Shown: positions 43,360 to 53,545, numbered from the stretch's first letter. The stretch is 64,000 bases of DNA from Prorocentrum cordatum (GCA_963575745.1 CAUYUJ010019283.1:119047-183046), one strand, 5' to 3'. The notes: generated by a model not told the origin, from the sequence alone. Numbers and translations are program-made.

Positions 43360-43561
43360 CTGGGGTACCGCGGGCGGCTCGTGCAGATGCGCCCTGTGCG
43401 CCATGCGCTCCGTCTCCGAGGACGCCGCGGAGTCCGGCTGCACCTCCTCGATCGAGCACTCGGAGCACCGCCGCGCCGCCAGGGGCCCGCCGCCGGCGCC
43501 AACGCCGAGGGCGAAGCACGCCTCGGGTTGGACGTGGCTCCCTTCGTACTTCCCAGACCCC
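43360..43561 (-). CDS. Probable upstream exon (candidate N-terminal channel exon)
   Basis: 67 codons after a T-rich acceptor (TTTTTTCACGACGCGAG|G). The frame reads SGKYEGSHVQPEACFALGVG, CSECSIEEVQPDSAASSETE and MAHRAHLHEPPAVPQ, with nearly all codons ending G/C. The proposed donor is CAG|GCTCCG (GC type, like exon b), phase 0, which fits exon a's phase-0 start. Strand, phase and order allow it to precede exon a in the channel gene; no homology shows this. Incoming phase is 2, so another exon would precede it. Confidence 0.45.
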
Positions 43562-43782
43562 CTCGCGTCGTGAAAAAATCTCGACTGCAAGCCTTCCGCT
43601 ATGTTCGCCCTCTGGAGGTCCTCACCGGGCCTCGGGACCGTCAGAAAACGACGTAGGCTGACAAACCGGTCCCGGGGAAAGGGTCCGGACCTCTGGGGGT
43701 CGACGTCGTGAACCAAATGACGACGTCGGGGGTCTGGGTTCGGTGGGTGGACAGAAGGTGTCCACGCCCATCGCGCCAAGAA

Positions 43783-43940
43783 TTACCAGCCTGGAACATA
43801 TCCCTATCCCTATGCTGGGCTCCTCCTCATCACGATGTCAATCTTAGGGATTCCCTTATTTTTTGAGGGCGAATCCCTAAGATTGCCATCGCCTTTTGGC
43901 GTGTCAGTCTAAGGGATAGGGATACGTTCGAGGCTGGTAA
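43783..43940. mobile_element. Inverted-repeat element with nested palindrome
   Basis: Outer arms ACCAGCCTGGAACATATCCC and GGGATACGTTCGAGGCTGGT pair over about 27 bp. Inside is a perfect palindrome CAATCTTAGGGATTC / GAATCCCTAAGATTG around TTATTTTTTGAGGGC. Confidence 0.85.
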
Positions 43941-43959
43941 AAGAAGGTGATGCGGCATC

Positions 43960-44360
43960 GAACTGCGTCGATCAAATATCCACAGCCCCCGCCCCCCCCC
44001 CAGCCCAACGCTGACGGGACTGGGCGCGAGGCAGCGCGCGGGGGACAAACTATGGACCCTTGTGTACGTGGGGGGGGGAGGGGGGGCGAGGGCGAGCCAC
44101 GTGTACATTGCAGTTGTCGTTGCCATCGTGCCTGGCTGTCTTCACGCCGTCGGCGTGGGCACTTTCTGTTCGGGCAACGTTAAGGGCCGCAGCCCGTAAA
44201 ATAGTTTCGAGCGCCCAGCACAAAGTCTCGACACGATGTCTGCCCGACACACGCACACACTGGCGAGGTGTCGACCGAGTACCGCCTCCCAGGGCCCGAC
44301 ACGTGAAAATCCTCCCGACTCGGCACTCTCTTGGTGCTCGAAACTCTTGCTGGTGATCAA
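43960..44360. other. No confidently supported gene
   Basis: A minus-strand frame reads ALITSKSFEHQESAESGGFS and could continue the 44.7-kb exon-like block if the intervening element were spliced out. Kept unassigned. Confidence 0.3.
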
Positions 44361-44366
44361 GGCTAG

Positions 44367-44714
44367 AGTGGTCGGGCCTGTCCCCCCGACAGGCGGATTT
44401 TGGGCGAGAGTGGAGGAGATACCCCCCCCAGAAAGGCCCCGAATGGTCAAACACAGGCAAAAAAAGTCGTGCCCCGACCATGTTGTTTTGCCTATTTTGG
44501 AGCACTCCAGATTTCGTAATAAAAGGGAGGGGGTCTCATTTCGGGGGGGGTCTCTTCCAGGCTGTCTTGGAGGGCCTGGGGGGGTCTGGGGACGATGATT
44601 TGGAGGGTTCTCCCACGGGGGAGGTCTGAAATTGCTTGTCTTGGAGGGTCCAGACCCCTCCCTTTTATTACGAAATCTGGAACACTCCTCCTGTAGAGGG
44701 CCACGCCCGACGGA
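44367..44714. mobile_element. MITE-like element, family A copy 7, interrupted by a second element
   Basis: Ends GGTCGGGCCTGTCCCCC and GGGCCACGCCCGAC belong to family A, but the element is about 170 bp too long because another element sits inside (44,508-44,679). The outer duplication is eroded. Confidence 0.8.
44508..44679. mobile_element. Nested element with CAGATTTCGTAATAAAAGGG ends and 8-bp TSD
   Basis: Terminal inverted repeats of about 26 bp (CAGATTTCGTAATAAAAGGG and mirror), flanked by GAGCACTC (44500-44507) and GAACACTC (44680-44687). Removing it restores the family A end (GAGCACTCCTCCTG) seen at 4.48 kb. CAG-type ends with 8-bp duplications are what hAT-type elements produce, so a hAT-derived MITE is a reasonable guess. 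Confidence 0.88.
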
Positions 44715-44826
44715 CGGCCAAACGCTGTTTCGGAGCATCCGACGCCTCGGGGAGGGCGGGGTCCGTGCTGGCGCCCGCCCGGGCGATCGCCTGCACGGCG
44801 CGCGCGTGCTCGGCTGCGACGCTCCT
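44712..44826 (-). CDS. Possible exon abutting family A element
   Basis: Minus-strand frame RSVAAEHARAVQAIARAGAS followed by TDPALPEASDAPKQRLAV, with codons ending almost only in G/C. The acceptor is CACCAG|AG. It runs straight into the family A terminus, whose GT (C|GTCGGGC) could act as donor. No family is recognised. Confidence 0.35.
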
Positions 44827-45049
44827 CTCTGGTGGCGCGCACAGGGGGGGTACGGTGGGGGCCCGACCACGAGGAGCCCTCCACGAGAGGCCCAACCCTG
44901 AGACCCCAGGGCGTCCCTCGGTCTGTGGTGTGGGAGCGCCACGCGCTCCGTCGCAAGACCATCGGAGCCCAGGAGACCCAGGGCAGCCCGGAGGCCAGCA
45001 GGGTGTTCCCTGGCATGGGCCTCCGCTGCAGGAGGAGGGGAGTAAGCTT

Positions 45050-45467
45050 CTCAGAAGGAGCCTGCGTCCGAGACGGCGCCGGCCCCACATCTTTAGACGA
45101 GGCCCGCGCCTTTGTAAGAAGCAGGAAGTGCTTCCAAGAAGGCTTTCCCCCCTCCACCTACACGTCGTTCATTTCTGATCGTGCTCATTTCTAATTGTGC
45201 TCGTTTCTAATTGTTCCTGGCCCCCCAGTGGCCAGGAAGAGGCCCAGGATAGAACAACTAGAAATGAAAGGATCTTGGCCCCCAAAAAAATCAAGAACTT
45301 TCGAATAATTATAAACGAAAAATGTCTACCCACCTCCTCAGACACCCGGCCGCTCCCATTCCATTGATGCGTGGGCCCCCCGAGGGGTCCGGACCGCTTC
45401 CCCAGGGCCAGCTTCTCCTCCCGCGTCGCTCCTTGACGCTCCCGAGGCCTGGCGAGGGCCCCCTAGA
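45050..45467. other. No supported gene
   Basis: A short run of CATTTCTGATYGTGCTCATT-like repeats (45,165-45,215) and otherwise unremarkable sequence. Confidence 0.5.
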
Positions 45468-45580
45468 AGCCGTTTTCTAGGGGAACGAACAATGACACAA
45501 CCTTTAAAAAACTTGGAGGTCCGCGCGGACCTCCGAGTCTTTTTATGCTATGTCATTGTTCGTTCTCCCAGAAAACGGCT
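45468..45580. mobile_element. 113-bp near-perfect hairpin element
   Basis: Arms AGCCGTTTTCTAGGGGAACG-AACAATGACA and the mirror pair almost to the centre, which is the perfect palindrome GGAGGTCCGCGCGGACCTCC. No coding content. Confidence 0.88.
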
Positions 45581-45639
45581 CCCCAAAACCAGCCGCTCCA
45601 AATTTTCGGTTGCAGCGTCGGATCTCTGGGGATATGCGC

Positions 45640-45773
45640 TTACGTCGGGCATGTCCTCCTGCAGTCGGATTGTGGAAGACCAAAAAAGATCAAACGTAGT
45701 CAAGACATCGTCTCCAGACTATTTTTTGTTCATGTCTGACTATTCCTGCTGAAGAGGCACACGCCCGACCTAA
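45640..45773. mobile_element. MITE-like element, family A copy 8
   Basis: Termini TTACGTCGGGC and GCCCGACCTAA; flanking 8-mers ATATGCGC and GTCTGCGC match at 5 of 8. Slightly shorter core. Confidence 0.85.
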
Positions 45774-45821
45774 GTCTGCGCTTGGCGATTCTGCAGCTCG
45801 GATCTCTGGGGATCTGTGGGC

Positions 45822-46004
45822 ATCGTTTAACCGACCCCTATCCCCATGAACGTGGCCTGGCCCCCAATGGCCGATTGACCCCCCAGAAGGGGATATAGGC
45901 CGTTCCCTTCGGGCTTCGAGGTGTGCGTGTGTCCCCAACTGGGGTGCAGGGACGCTGGGAGTCTGGATGGGGATGGGGATGGGGATGGGGATCGGTTAAA
46001 CGAT
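45822..46004. mobile_element. Inverted-repeat element ATCGTTTAACCGA
   Basis: Left ATCGTTTAACCGACCCCTAT and right GGGATCGGTTAAACGAT are mirror images; the right arm holds an expanded GGGGAT array. Confidence 0.8.
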
Positions 46005-46159
46005 ATCGAATCTGCGCGTGGCCGACCTCCAAGGGCTCCCAACTTCGCGCTTCGCGCTGCGCGAAGCGCGACGTGCGAATCACTTCGCGCTCTGGCGCCG
46101 CCTCCCAGGGGAGTAGAGGCGGATGAGGAGGACTCGGAGCCGTACCGCGAAGCGCGAAT

Positions 46160-46317
46160 CACTTCGCGCCCTCGAGGGCGCCCTTGGACCTCTGCAGCTC
46201 GCCCAGGGCCAGCGCGAGGAAGCCCTCGAAGGGGTCGCCGGGGGCGCCGCCGCCCGGGCGGGCGCCCGGCCCACAGGCAGCGCCGCCAGCCGCCAGCTGC
46301 TCCAGGCTCGCGGGCGC
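46160..46317 (-). CDS. Probable exon (unidentified)
   Basis: Acceptor GACCCAG|G. Reads APASLEQLAAGGAACGPGAR then GDPFEGFLALALGELQRSKG and ALEGAK before a TGA. Essentially every codon ends in G or C, far beyond the flanks. The 3' end coincides with GCGCGAAGTGATTCGC, which is repeated 70 bp downstream, so the donor is unclear. Could be a 5' exon of the channel gene. Confidence 0.45.
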
Positions 46318-46334
46318 CTGGGTCCACCAGGGGG

Positions 46335-46640
46335 TGCTGGCTCGAGGGTCGCAGATCGAGGCTCGAGGATCGAGGATCGAGGATCGAGGCTCGAGGATCG
46401 AGGATCGAGGTCCGAGGATCGAGGTCCGAGGGCTCGAGGATCGAGGCTCGAGGTTCGAAGGTCGAGGCTCGAGGCTCGAGGATCGGGGCTCGAGGATCGA
46501 GGCCCGAGGATCGAGGATCGAGGTCCGAGGGCTCGAGGTTCGAAGCTCGAGGCTCGAGGCTCGAGGCTCGAGGATCGAGGCTCGAGGCTCGAGGATCGAA
46601 GATCGAGGCTCGAAGTTCGAGGATCGAGGTCCGAAGGTCG
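46335..46640. repeat. GAGGATCGAGGCTC minisatellite
   Basis: About 40 imperfect 7-8-bp units (CGAGGATC, CGAGGCT, CGAGGTC). Open in three frames for lack of stops. Confidence 0.95.
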
Positions 46641-46711
46641 CTGGGCGTTTCTGGGGCGCCTTGGTCTGCCGTGGACCTACTGAAGAGCCTCCGATCCTTC
46701 AAAGAAGATGG

Positions 46712-46827
46712 GGAGGCGGAGGAGGAGGAGGAGGAGGAGGAGGAGGAGGAGGAGGAGGAGGAGGAGGAGGAGGAGGAGGAGGAGGAGGAGGAGGAGGAGG
46801 AGGAGGAGGAGGAGGAGGAGGAGGAGT
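46712..46827. repeat. (GAG)n microsatellite
   Basis: About 38 near-perfect GAG units. Confidence 0.97.
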
Positions 46828-47394
46828 GGACATATCGCCCCTAAAAACCTCGCCTCCCACCTCGCGTCGCGCCCCCCAAAGCGGATGGATGACAGCCAAA
46901 CGCGGCACAAAAAACCGTCCTTCGCGAGCGCGAGGCCCTCCGCCGGCCGAACTGGAGAACACTCGAGGCCCCCCCCCCGCCCCCAGGATGCACGAGAGCA
47001 CCCAGCGAGCGCGAAGAACATCAGGGTCCCCTCCCCGAGCCGACCTCGATCTGCGGCCGCGGTCCGACCGCAGCACTCCCCCGCCGTGCTCCTTCGCGAA
47101 ATCGACCCCCCGAAGGTCCAAACCCCTTCCCGAAGCCGTTGTCTTCCTCTCGGGCAGGGTTTTGACGGCACTGAAACCTCGTGAGCGCATCCGGGGGCCG
47201 AAGACAACCAAAAACCTCCCGCCGTGATTGGTTCACGACAAGAAGCGGTGCGGGGCTTCTACAGATCCCTGGCACTCTGGCCACCCTGGGGCCCGAAGTG
47301 TTCCTTCTGGCCCTCGCCTGGGGCCAGCCGAGGCCTCCCCCGCAGCCCTGGGAACGCTTGGCGGACTCCAGAAACCCTGAACCCAAAAATGTTG

Positions 47395-47470
47395 TCATCT
47401 CTTGTTTTCGTTGTTGCTGTTGTTGTTGTTGTTATTATTATTATTATTATTATTATTGTTGTTGTTACTT
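47395..47470. repeat. (GTT)n(ATT)n microsatellite
   Basis: GTT/GTTGCT then ATTATT then GTTGTT; preceded and followed by TTCCGCCGCC units (47,475-47,580). Confidence 0.9.
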
Positions 47471-47696
47471 CCGCTGTCGCCGCCTTCCGCGCATCTTTTC
47501 CTTCCGCCGCCTTCCGCCAGCCTTCCGCCGGCTTCCGCCGGCAGATGCGGCCTCGTTTTACTTCCGCCGCCTCCCGCCGTCTTCCACCGAGGGAGAGCTG
47601 GCACCCCCTCCGATCCTCGACTCGCCATCGCTCGGACGTCCATTCCCCGTGCCCTTTTCGGTCTCGTGCGCGCTTGTTTTTTGCAAGATGGTCCAG

Positions 47697-47745
47697 GATC
47701 CTCCTCCTCCTCCTCCTCCTCCTCCTCCTCCTCCTCCTCCTCCCT
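47697..47745. repeat. (CCT)n microsatellite
   Basis: About 15 CCT units. Confidence 0.95.
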
Positions 47746-47764
47746 CGCTGGTCCTCGCCGTGAA

Positions 47765-48020
47765 AAAATGCACACGTTCGAGCGATGCCACCAGGTCGAA
47801 TGCGAGGCCCTGCTTGGAGCGCCCCACTTCGAGTCAGGACCACCTCTCCGAGAGCCCCTGGAAGCTCCAGCACCTAAGCCCCTGGAGAGCGTTTCCTTAC
47901 TCGGCGTCTCGACGTTGGGCGCAGGGGGGGGGTCTGGCTCCGGACCTCTGCTCAGAGCGACTGCTTGTGACGGTGCGTCCTGTGGGGGAGACTCCACCTG
48001 CTCGAGACAGGCGCCGAAAA
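47765..48020 (-). CDS. Weak exon candidate
   Basis: Minus-strand frame FGACLEQVESPPQDAPSQAV followed by PPPAPNVETPSKETLSRGLG and KWGAPSRASHSTWW. A possible acceptor CTCGAGCAG|GTG lies near 48,000. Proline/serine-rich, no motif; codon bias is only moderate. Confidence 0.25.
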
Positions 48021-48164
48021 CAGCCAAGATCTACTCCATACATCGCCGTGGCGAAAATTTCTTTCAATTCGCCTTTTGGAATGACGCGCTCGTGCGGGGT
48101 AGTTTTACTAAAACTACTCCGCGCGCAATCGCATCCCGCTCGATAATTTATATGGTTTGGCGCG

Positions 48165-48229
48165 GAGTAGTTTCCGATCCCATTTTGGGGTAACAGAGTT
48201 ATTAACGTCTCTGGGATCGGAAACTACTC
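48165..48229. repeat. Hairpin GAGTAGTTTCCGATCCCA
   Basis: An 18-bp perfect inverted repeat with a 29-base loop; a related AGTTTTACTAAAACTACTCC palindrome lies 60 bp upstream. Likely a remnant of a small foldback element. Confidence 0.75.
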
Positions 48230-48239
48230 TGCCGAATGA

Positions 48240-48920
48240 TCCCAGCATCATGTCATGTTCGGAATCTCGAGAGGGATGGGGGAGATCAATTGAAGAAGCT
48301 TTTGTCATGGCTGTGTATGTGGGGGGAGGGGGGGAGGGGGCGAGAGCCCGCGCCGATCGGCAGACCAATGAATACGGAAGCGATCACCTGCGGGCCTCAG
48401 TGCGGGCCCCGCGGCTCGCACGCGGAGCCTGGCGACCCTACACGACTCGCCGAACACAAATCTACGGTCTTCTGCTTCCGGCGCTGGCGCGGTCGGCGCG
48501 ACGTCAATGCTGGAATGAAGTGCTTGGCCCGCACGCAAGGGTGTCCGAAATCCGGCAGTGCCCTCACAACATTGAAGATCGCGTTTTCTGACAAATGCCC
48601 GAATTATCGGGCGCTTCGATCTTGAACGGCGTCTCTATTTTTGCCGAGGCGTGTAGGGTTTCCGTCAATCCAGGCATCCGACGTCCAAGAAGCAACTGCA
48701 ACGCAACGAAGTCCGCGACTCGATTCCTCGCTCCCATCTTGTACCGTGATTTGTCGACCTAGATCGACCCGTGAACATCGTGCGTCCAAAACGGGGTGAA
48801 ACAGCCAGCCGTGCTTACCCACGACGCCCAAATGGCAAGGTATATGCGACCCGACCCCGCGCTGCTTCGACTTGCCATGAGGGGGACGGGTTTCGAAACA
48901 CACTCGGCCCAGGACCCTGC
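48240..48920. other. No supported gene
   Basis: Mixed composition with a G-run at 48,318-48,342. Open frames on both strands, no motif. Confidence 0.45.
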
Positions 48921-48924
48921 GACA

Positions 48925-48929
48925 ACCCC

Positions 48930-48982
<53 letters not shown>

Positions 48983-49020
48983 TGACAACCGATGACCGAC
49001 GACGACGACGACGACGATGA
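48925..49020. repeat. (GAC)n microsatellite
   Basis: About 20 GAC units, then GACTGACAACC and 6 more; begins right at the 3' end of the following exon candidate (minus strand). Confidence 0.95.
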
Positions 49021-49021
49021 C

Positions 49022-49162
49022 CGGCGACCGCTCCTTCGGCGTCGACAGGGCCGTCTGGACGTCAGCGGAGCGCAGCGTGTCGGCCTGCGCCGCCGAAGGC
49101 ATCAGGCCGTAGAACTCCGCCTGGGCGTCTGGCTCCGTCGTGGAGCGGGGCCCGTCTTTGTC
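49022..49162 (-). CDS. Probable exon squeezed between two microsatellites
   Basis: 47 codons, phase 0: DKDGPRSTTEPDAQAEFYGL then MPSAAQADTLRSADVQTALS and TPKERSP. Almost all codons end in G/C. Acceptor GCGAGAG|GAC just after the (CAT)n tract and donor CCG|GTCATC at the start of the (GTC)n tract, minus-strand view. No homologue is recognised. Same strand as the channel and could be one of its 5' exons. Confidence 0.5.
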
Positions 49163-49172
49163 CTCTCGCTTC

Positions 49173-49174
49173 GG

Positions 49175-49254
<80 letters not shown>

Positions 49255-49277
49255 TTGCTGATGCAGATGATGGCGAC

Positions 49278-49308
<31 letters not shown>

Positions 49309-49456
49309 GTGATGATCGCAGGTCTGATGATGCTGTTGGAGTTGGTGTTGGTGTTGGTGTTGATGGTGATGATGACGATGATGATGCTGATGAAGATCGT
49401 GATGTCGGTGATTGTGATGGTGATGATGATGAAACTGATGATGCTGATGGCGATGA

Positions 49457-49515
<59 letters not shown>

Positions 49516-49565
49516 AGGACGAGGAGGAGTAGCATGATGATGATGATGAGGAGGAGGAGGAGGAG
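49173..49565. repeat. (GAT)n microsatellite with GTTG/GCT interruptions
   Basis: About 0.39 kb of GAT units with TGTTGGTG and (GCT)7 islands; His, Met, Asp or Ile homopolymers in translation. Confidence 0.97.
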
Positions 49566-49784
49566 GGGGATTCAAGCTATGGGGTTCAACCGAAGCGACT
49601 CCATTGCAAAGAGCAGCCCCAGAGGCCTCAGGAGGCCCAGGGGCCGCGATAGGGCCGCAAGGAAGGGCAGAGGGAACAAGTGGACACCGTGGGTGCATCC
49701 GAAAATTGAAATGGGGCGGGGCCAGGCTCGCTCGACGGGCCAACTCCGCCCCCATCAGGCTGCCTGCTCCTGGCAGGAAGCTCG

Positions 49785-50545
49785 TCACGACTCTGCATGG
49801 CCATCCTGGCGGCCAGCGGCGGGCCCTCCCGATGAGGAAAAACACCCCTTGGCCAACCGAGAGAAGTTTCCCGCGGCTGGGCGCGTCTTCGGAAGACACT
49901 CTAAAACAAGGTGGCGAGGGTCAGTCGTCGTATACTGACCGCAGGCGCGGCAGAAAACTGGAAAACATTGGACCACCCTCCCGAGCGTGTGGGATGGATG
50001 GATCTCCATACCCCCATTGATATCCTACACCCCAGGCTAGTGGGGCGACCGTGGGCGGAGCAGGAAGAGGGTCGCAAGGGTTTACGCAAAGCACCCACAC
50101 CCTCGACGCTGGCGAAGTCTTGAGAGGAGACGGCTCTCGCAGGTGCACGCTTGCCCCTCTGGTGGAGGCCGTAGGCTGAGGCCTGGGCCGCGCAGGCCAG
50201 CCGGGCTCTGGGCACCACTTGGGTGGGCGCCTCCACGCGGTCGGCCTTGGAAGAAAAGCTGGCAACCACTGCATCGATCCACGCGCGTCTGGCGCTCTGT
50301 CTGATCATGACCGCAGCGGAATCAGCTTCGTCGGCCCAAAGCAAGCAACCACTGCATCGATCAACGCGCGTCTGGCGCTCCGTCTGATCATGACCGCAGC
50401 GGAATCAGCTTCGTCGGTCCAAAGCAAGCTCGCTGCCCTCCGCGCCCAAATGCCAGCAGCCATGCTACCTATTGCTGCGGTGGCGTCCTGCTCGCCCTCA
50501 ACCAGTCGTGCGCTCGCCCGTGTGCGACAATGTCCATCGCCCTAG
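49785..50545 (-). pseudogene. Decayed dinoflagellate CRACG-ribbon protein fragment with internal tandem duplication
   Basis: The minus frame begins about 50,540 with SARLVEGEQDATAAIGSMAA, then GIWARRAASLLWTDEADSAA. An 83-bp direct duplication (50,262-50,344 repeated from 50,345) then breaks the frame, and DEADSAAVMIRQSARRAWID reappears. After another shift the end reads EIHPSHTLGRVVQCFPVFCR, then ACGQYTTTDPRHLVLEC and AAGNFSRLAKGCF. The H-x-LG...CRxCG...L...C...SRL-x-x-G layout is the Cys-rich motif widespread in dinoflagellate genomes next to mobile-element genes. Broken frames make it a pseudogene. Confidence 0.55.
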
Positions 50546-51040
50546 AATTTGCCCAGGCCTGGTGCGACAGCTTACCCTCGCGCGCTCCCAAAGATCCTCC
50601 TGGTGGCAGCTGGCGAAAGGCGAGCAGAGGGTCCGGTCCCAAGGCCCGGCGAAACTTGCATGATGTGTAACTCCCAGAGGACGTCGTGGTCGTTGTCGCC
50701 GCGGCACCTTGGATCCCTGACAAGTGCCAGCAAGTGTGGCGAGTTGGCGATGGCCACTGACGGCTTCTTGGGCCAAGAAGGCATCTGACGGCTTCTGCGG
50801 TGCTATCTTCAGATGGCCCGGCGGGCCCGCCCACGTCCCTTGGCTATGCAACGCGAGTCCCCGCGCGAACGGCGCGTGACATCGAAACCTCGTTGTTAAA
50901 ATGTGTGCGTATGTTTGCGTGCCCCGCGCTGCGTGCTCTGCGGTGAAAAGGCCTTTGGCGCCGCGCGCCATAAAATGAGCCGCGCGTCGTGGGGCCCATG
51001 GGGGGCCGCGTCGTGGGGCCCATGGGTGCGCGCAGAACTC
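50545..51040 (-). pseudogene. Protein-like remnant, frame unclear
   Basis: Two minus frames alternate plausible protein (SVAIANSPHLLALVRDPRCR; TWAGPPGHLKIAPQKPSDAF). Probably part of the same decayed unit as 49.8-50.5 kb. Confidence 0.3.
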
Positions 51041-51770
51041 AGGGGATCAAGACCGCCGCCCCCGTCGCGGAGCTGAAGTCGATTCTCGATGTAATACCAC
51101 GTAGGCCGTGGCCGCAGACCGACGGGATCGCAAGACCGAGGCCGAAGACTGATGCCGAGGCCGACGACCGACGTGCATCGCAAGACGCAGCGGCAAAACC
51201 AAGGCCGAGTACGGACGCCCTGGGGTACATGTCGAAGTCGACAACCACGCCTAACCTATCGGACAACCCACCCCGAAGACCGACGTATATACGACAATGT
51301 AAAACAAACGACGCTTGCAAGTGCGCGCCACAAATTGTGAATCTGGAGCCGCAACAACAAATTGACCCCAAAAAACTCGCGCCAAAATGAAAGCGGACTT
51401 CCGTTTTAGTCGCCCTCCCTGCCCCCTCTGGGGCCATTCCTACAGACGGCCCCCTTCTCTGACCCCCCAGGCAAACCCAATTCTTGGCTCGGGGGGCGCG
51501 TGGATCTTCGGCTCCCAAGCAGCACTGGTCGAACGCAACCGACTCTACATGAGGATGTGTAGATGCCTGTTCCCACGGCGGTGCTGTATTGAGCCAAGTC
51601 GGGGGCGGTTGTAGCCAAAGAGGTATCGTCCCTCGCGTATCTGTGTTATCGCAACATGTCCGAATCATGAGGTGCGTGGTGCATCTTCCTCGCAGCGCGG
51701 CCGCCGTGTCTCGTGATTGGCGCGGTAGTTTGGGCAATGGGGCAGCCCAGTACTGCGGCAAGAAGGTGCT
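51040..51770. other. No confident gene
   Basis: Contains a diverged short tandem (CCGAGGCCGAAGACTGATG-like, 51,110-51,220). Open minus frames have no motif, except a stretch reading STFLPQYWAAPLPKLPRQ at about 51.75 kb. Confidence 0.4.
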
Positions 51771-51771
51771 A

Positions 51772-52335
51772 TTACAATGCCAGTGCAATGTTGGCGTCGA
51801 GGTACTGTGGGGCGCGCTGTTGGACGGCGGAATCGCTCAAGTGGCGGCCAGTGGGCAGGTCGAGGCTGTCGCCGGTCTCGAATTGTCGTCGGATGGCGAT
51901 ATGTGAAATGCAGGATTCGCCGCCGCGCAACTCGCAAAGGTCCTTGCCGGGTCCTAGGGTGTGGGCCGTAGCCGGGGCGCGCGCGACGTCTGCGGCTTGG
52001 AAGGCGGGCGCTGGGAGAGCGGCGCGCAAACCAGCGATGGTCCCTGCTGCATGTGATTCTGCCAGATGCTCGCCGTCTGGGAGCTCGCTGGCGCGGTCGA
52101 TCGCGGTGTCCTGGAACGGCCGTGCGAGCTGCTCCTCCGTGCCAGGGCCAGGGAGGTCGTCGCCGATGTCGTCGAACACGTCTCCTACCCTTCTTGTGGC
52201 GTTTGACCAGCACATGGCCTTGTGTCTTGCGTGCCTTCGCCCGTTCTGCCTCGTCATTAAGGAAGGCGAAGGATGGGGGCACGTGGGAAACGAGGGAAGT
52301 GGTTCTGCCTGTTCATTCGCGCGGCAGAGCTCCAT
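51772..52335 (-). pseudogene. Protein-like fragment, probably old mobile-element ORF
   Basis: 187 codons reading RVGDVFDDIGDDLPGPGTEE, QDTAIDRASELPDGEHLAES, DVARAPATAHTLGPGKDLCE and IAIRRQFETGDSLDLPTGRH. Acidic and protein-like with moderate G/C-ending codons; no domain is recognised. A similar short string near 11.7 kb hints at a repeat family. Confidence 0.4.
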
Positions 52336-52674
52336 GTGCGGTAAGTCGCTGTCTCCAAATTGATGTGCTGACGACGAGACTGCTTGGCTCGTGTTAAAAG
52401 GTTGATGCGGGTTGTCCTGTTATCTGCCAGTGAGGCAAGAGAGAATGGGCAATAAGTCTTGGCCGGTGTGACATGGGACGCGTGTCGCACTGCTCTTGCT
52501 GATATCAGATCCAGTAATCTTCCTTCGTGGCGTTGTCGGTGTCGGTGTTGGCGCGTGCCCATTGGCTTGAAATCTCTCCTGTAGACATATCCGTCTTGCG
52601 AGTCTTGTCGTTCTGATGTATCTTATTATTGAGTATCCACTCTCGTTGTGTCCTATTCGAATCGGGATTGTCGG

Positions 52675-53257
52675 AGGAGGCGAAGTAGGAGGAGGAGGAG
52701 GAGGAGGAGGAGGAGGAGGAGGAAGGAGGAGGAGGAGGCGGAGGAAGGGGGGAGGAAGAAGAGGAGGAGGAGGAGGAGGAGGAGAAGGGGAGGAGGAGGA
52801 GGAGGAGAAAGAGGATGAGGAGGAGGAGGAAGGTGAGGCGGAGGAGGAGGGGGAGGGGGAGGAGGAGGAGGGGGAGGAGGAGGAGTAGGAGGAAGGGATG
52901 AAGAGAAGGAGGAGGAGGAGGAGGAGAGGAGGAGGAGGAGGGAAGGAGAAGGGATGAGGAGGAGGAAGAGTAGGAAGAGGAGAAGGGATGATGATGGTGC
53001 TGCTGATGATGATGATGCTGATGATGATGAGGAGGAGGAGGAGGAGGAGGAAAGAAAGAGGAGATGGAGGATGAGGAGGATATGACGAGGAGGAGGAGGA
53101 GGAGGAGGAGGAGGAGAAGGGGGAGGATGAGGATGAAGATGAGGAGGAGGAGGAGGAATGCAGGGGGATTGGAGGGCGGAGAAGGAGGGGGAGGAGGAGG
53201 AGGAATAGGATGAGGATGAGGAGGAGGAGGAGGAGGAGGAAGAGGATAGTGAGGAAG

Positions 53258-53296
<39 letters not shown>

Positions 53297-53545
53297 CTGA
53301 TGATGATGAGGAGGAGGATGAGCAGCAGGTTGAGGAGGAGAAGGAGGAGGAGGAAGACGATGACGATGATGCTGATGATGCTGATGATGATGATGATGAT
53401 GACGGCGATGATGATGAGGAGGGGGAGGGTGATGATGATGATGATGATGATGATGATGAGGAGAAGGAGGAGGAGGAAGAGCAGCAGCAGCAGCAGCAGC
53501 AAGAGAAGGAGGATGCGGAGGAGGGGGGAGGGGGAATGGGGAGGA
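52675..53545. repeat. (GGA)n / (GAT)n compound microsatellite
   Basis: About 0.87 kb of GGA/GAG with GAT/GCT islands (52,990-53,030; 53,255-53,470). Confidence 0.97.

Noticed and set aside
48815-49020. Val-rich minus frame continuing the 49.1-kb exon
   Set aside because: It reads the (GTC)n array; the coding signal stops at the proposed GT donor.
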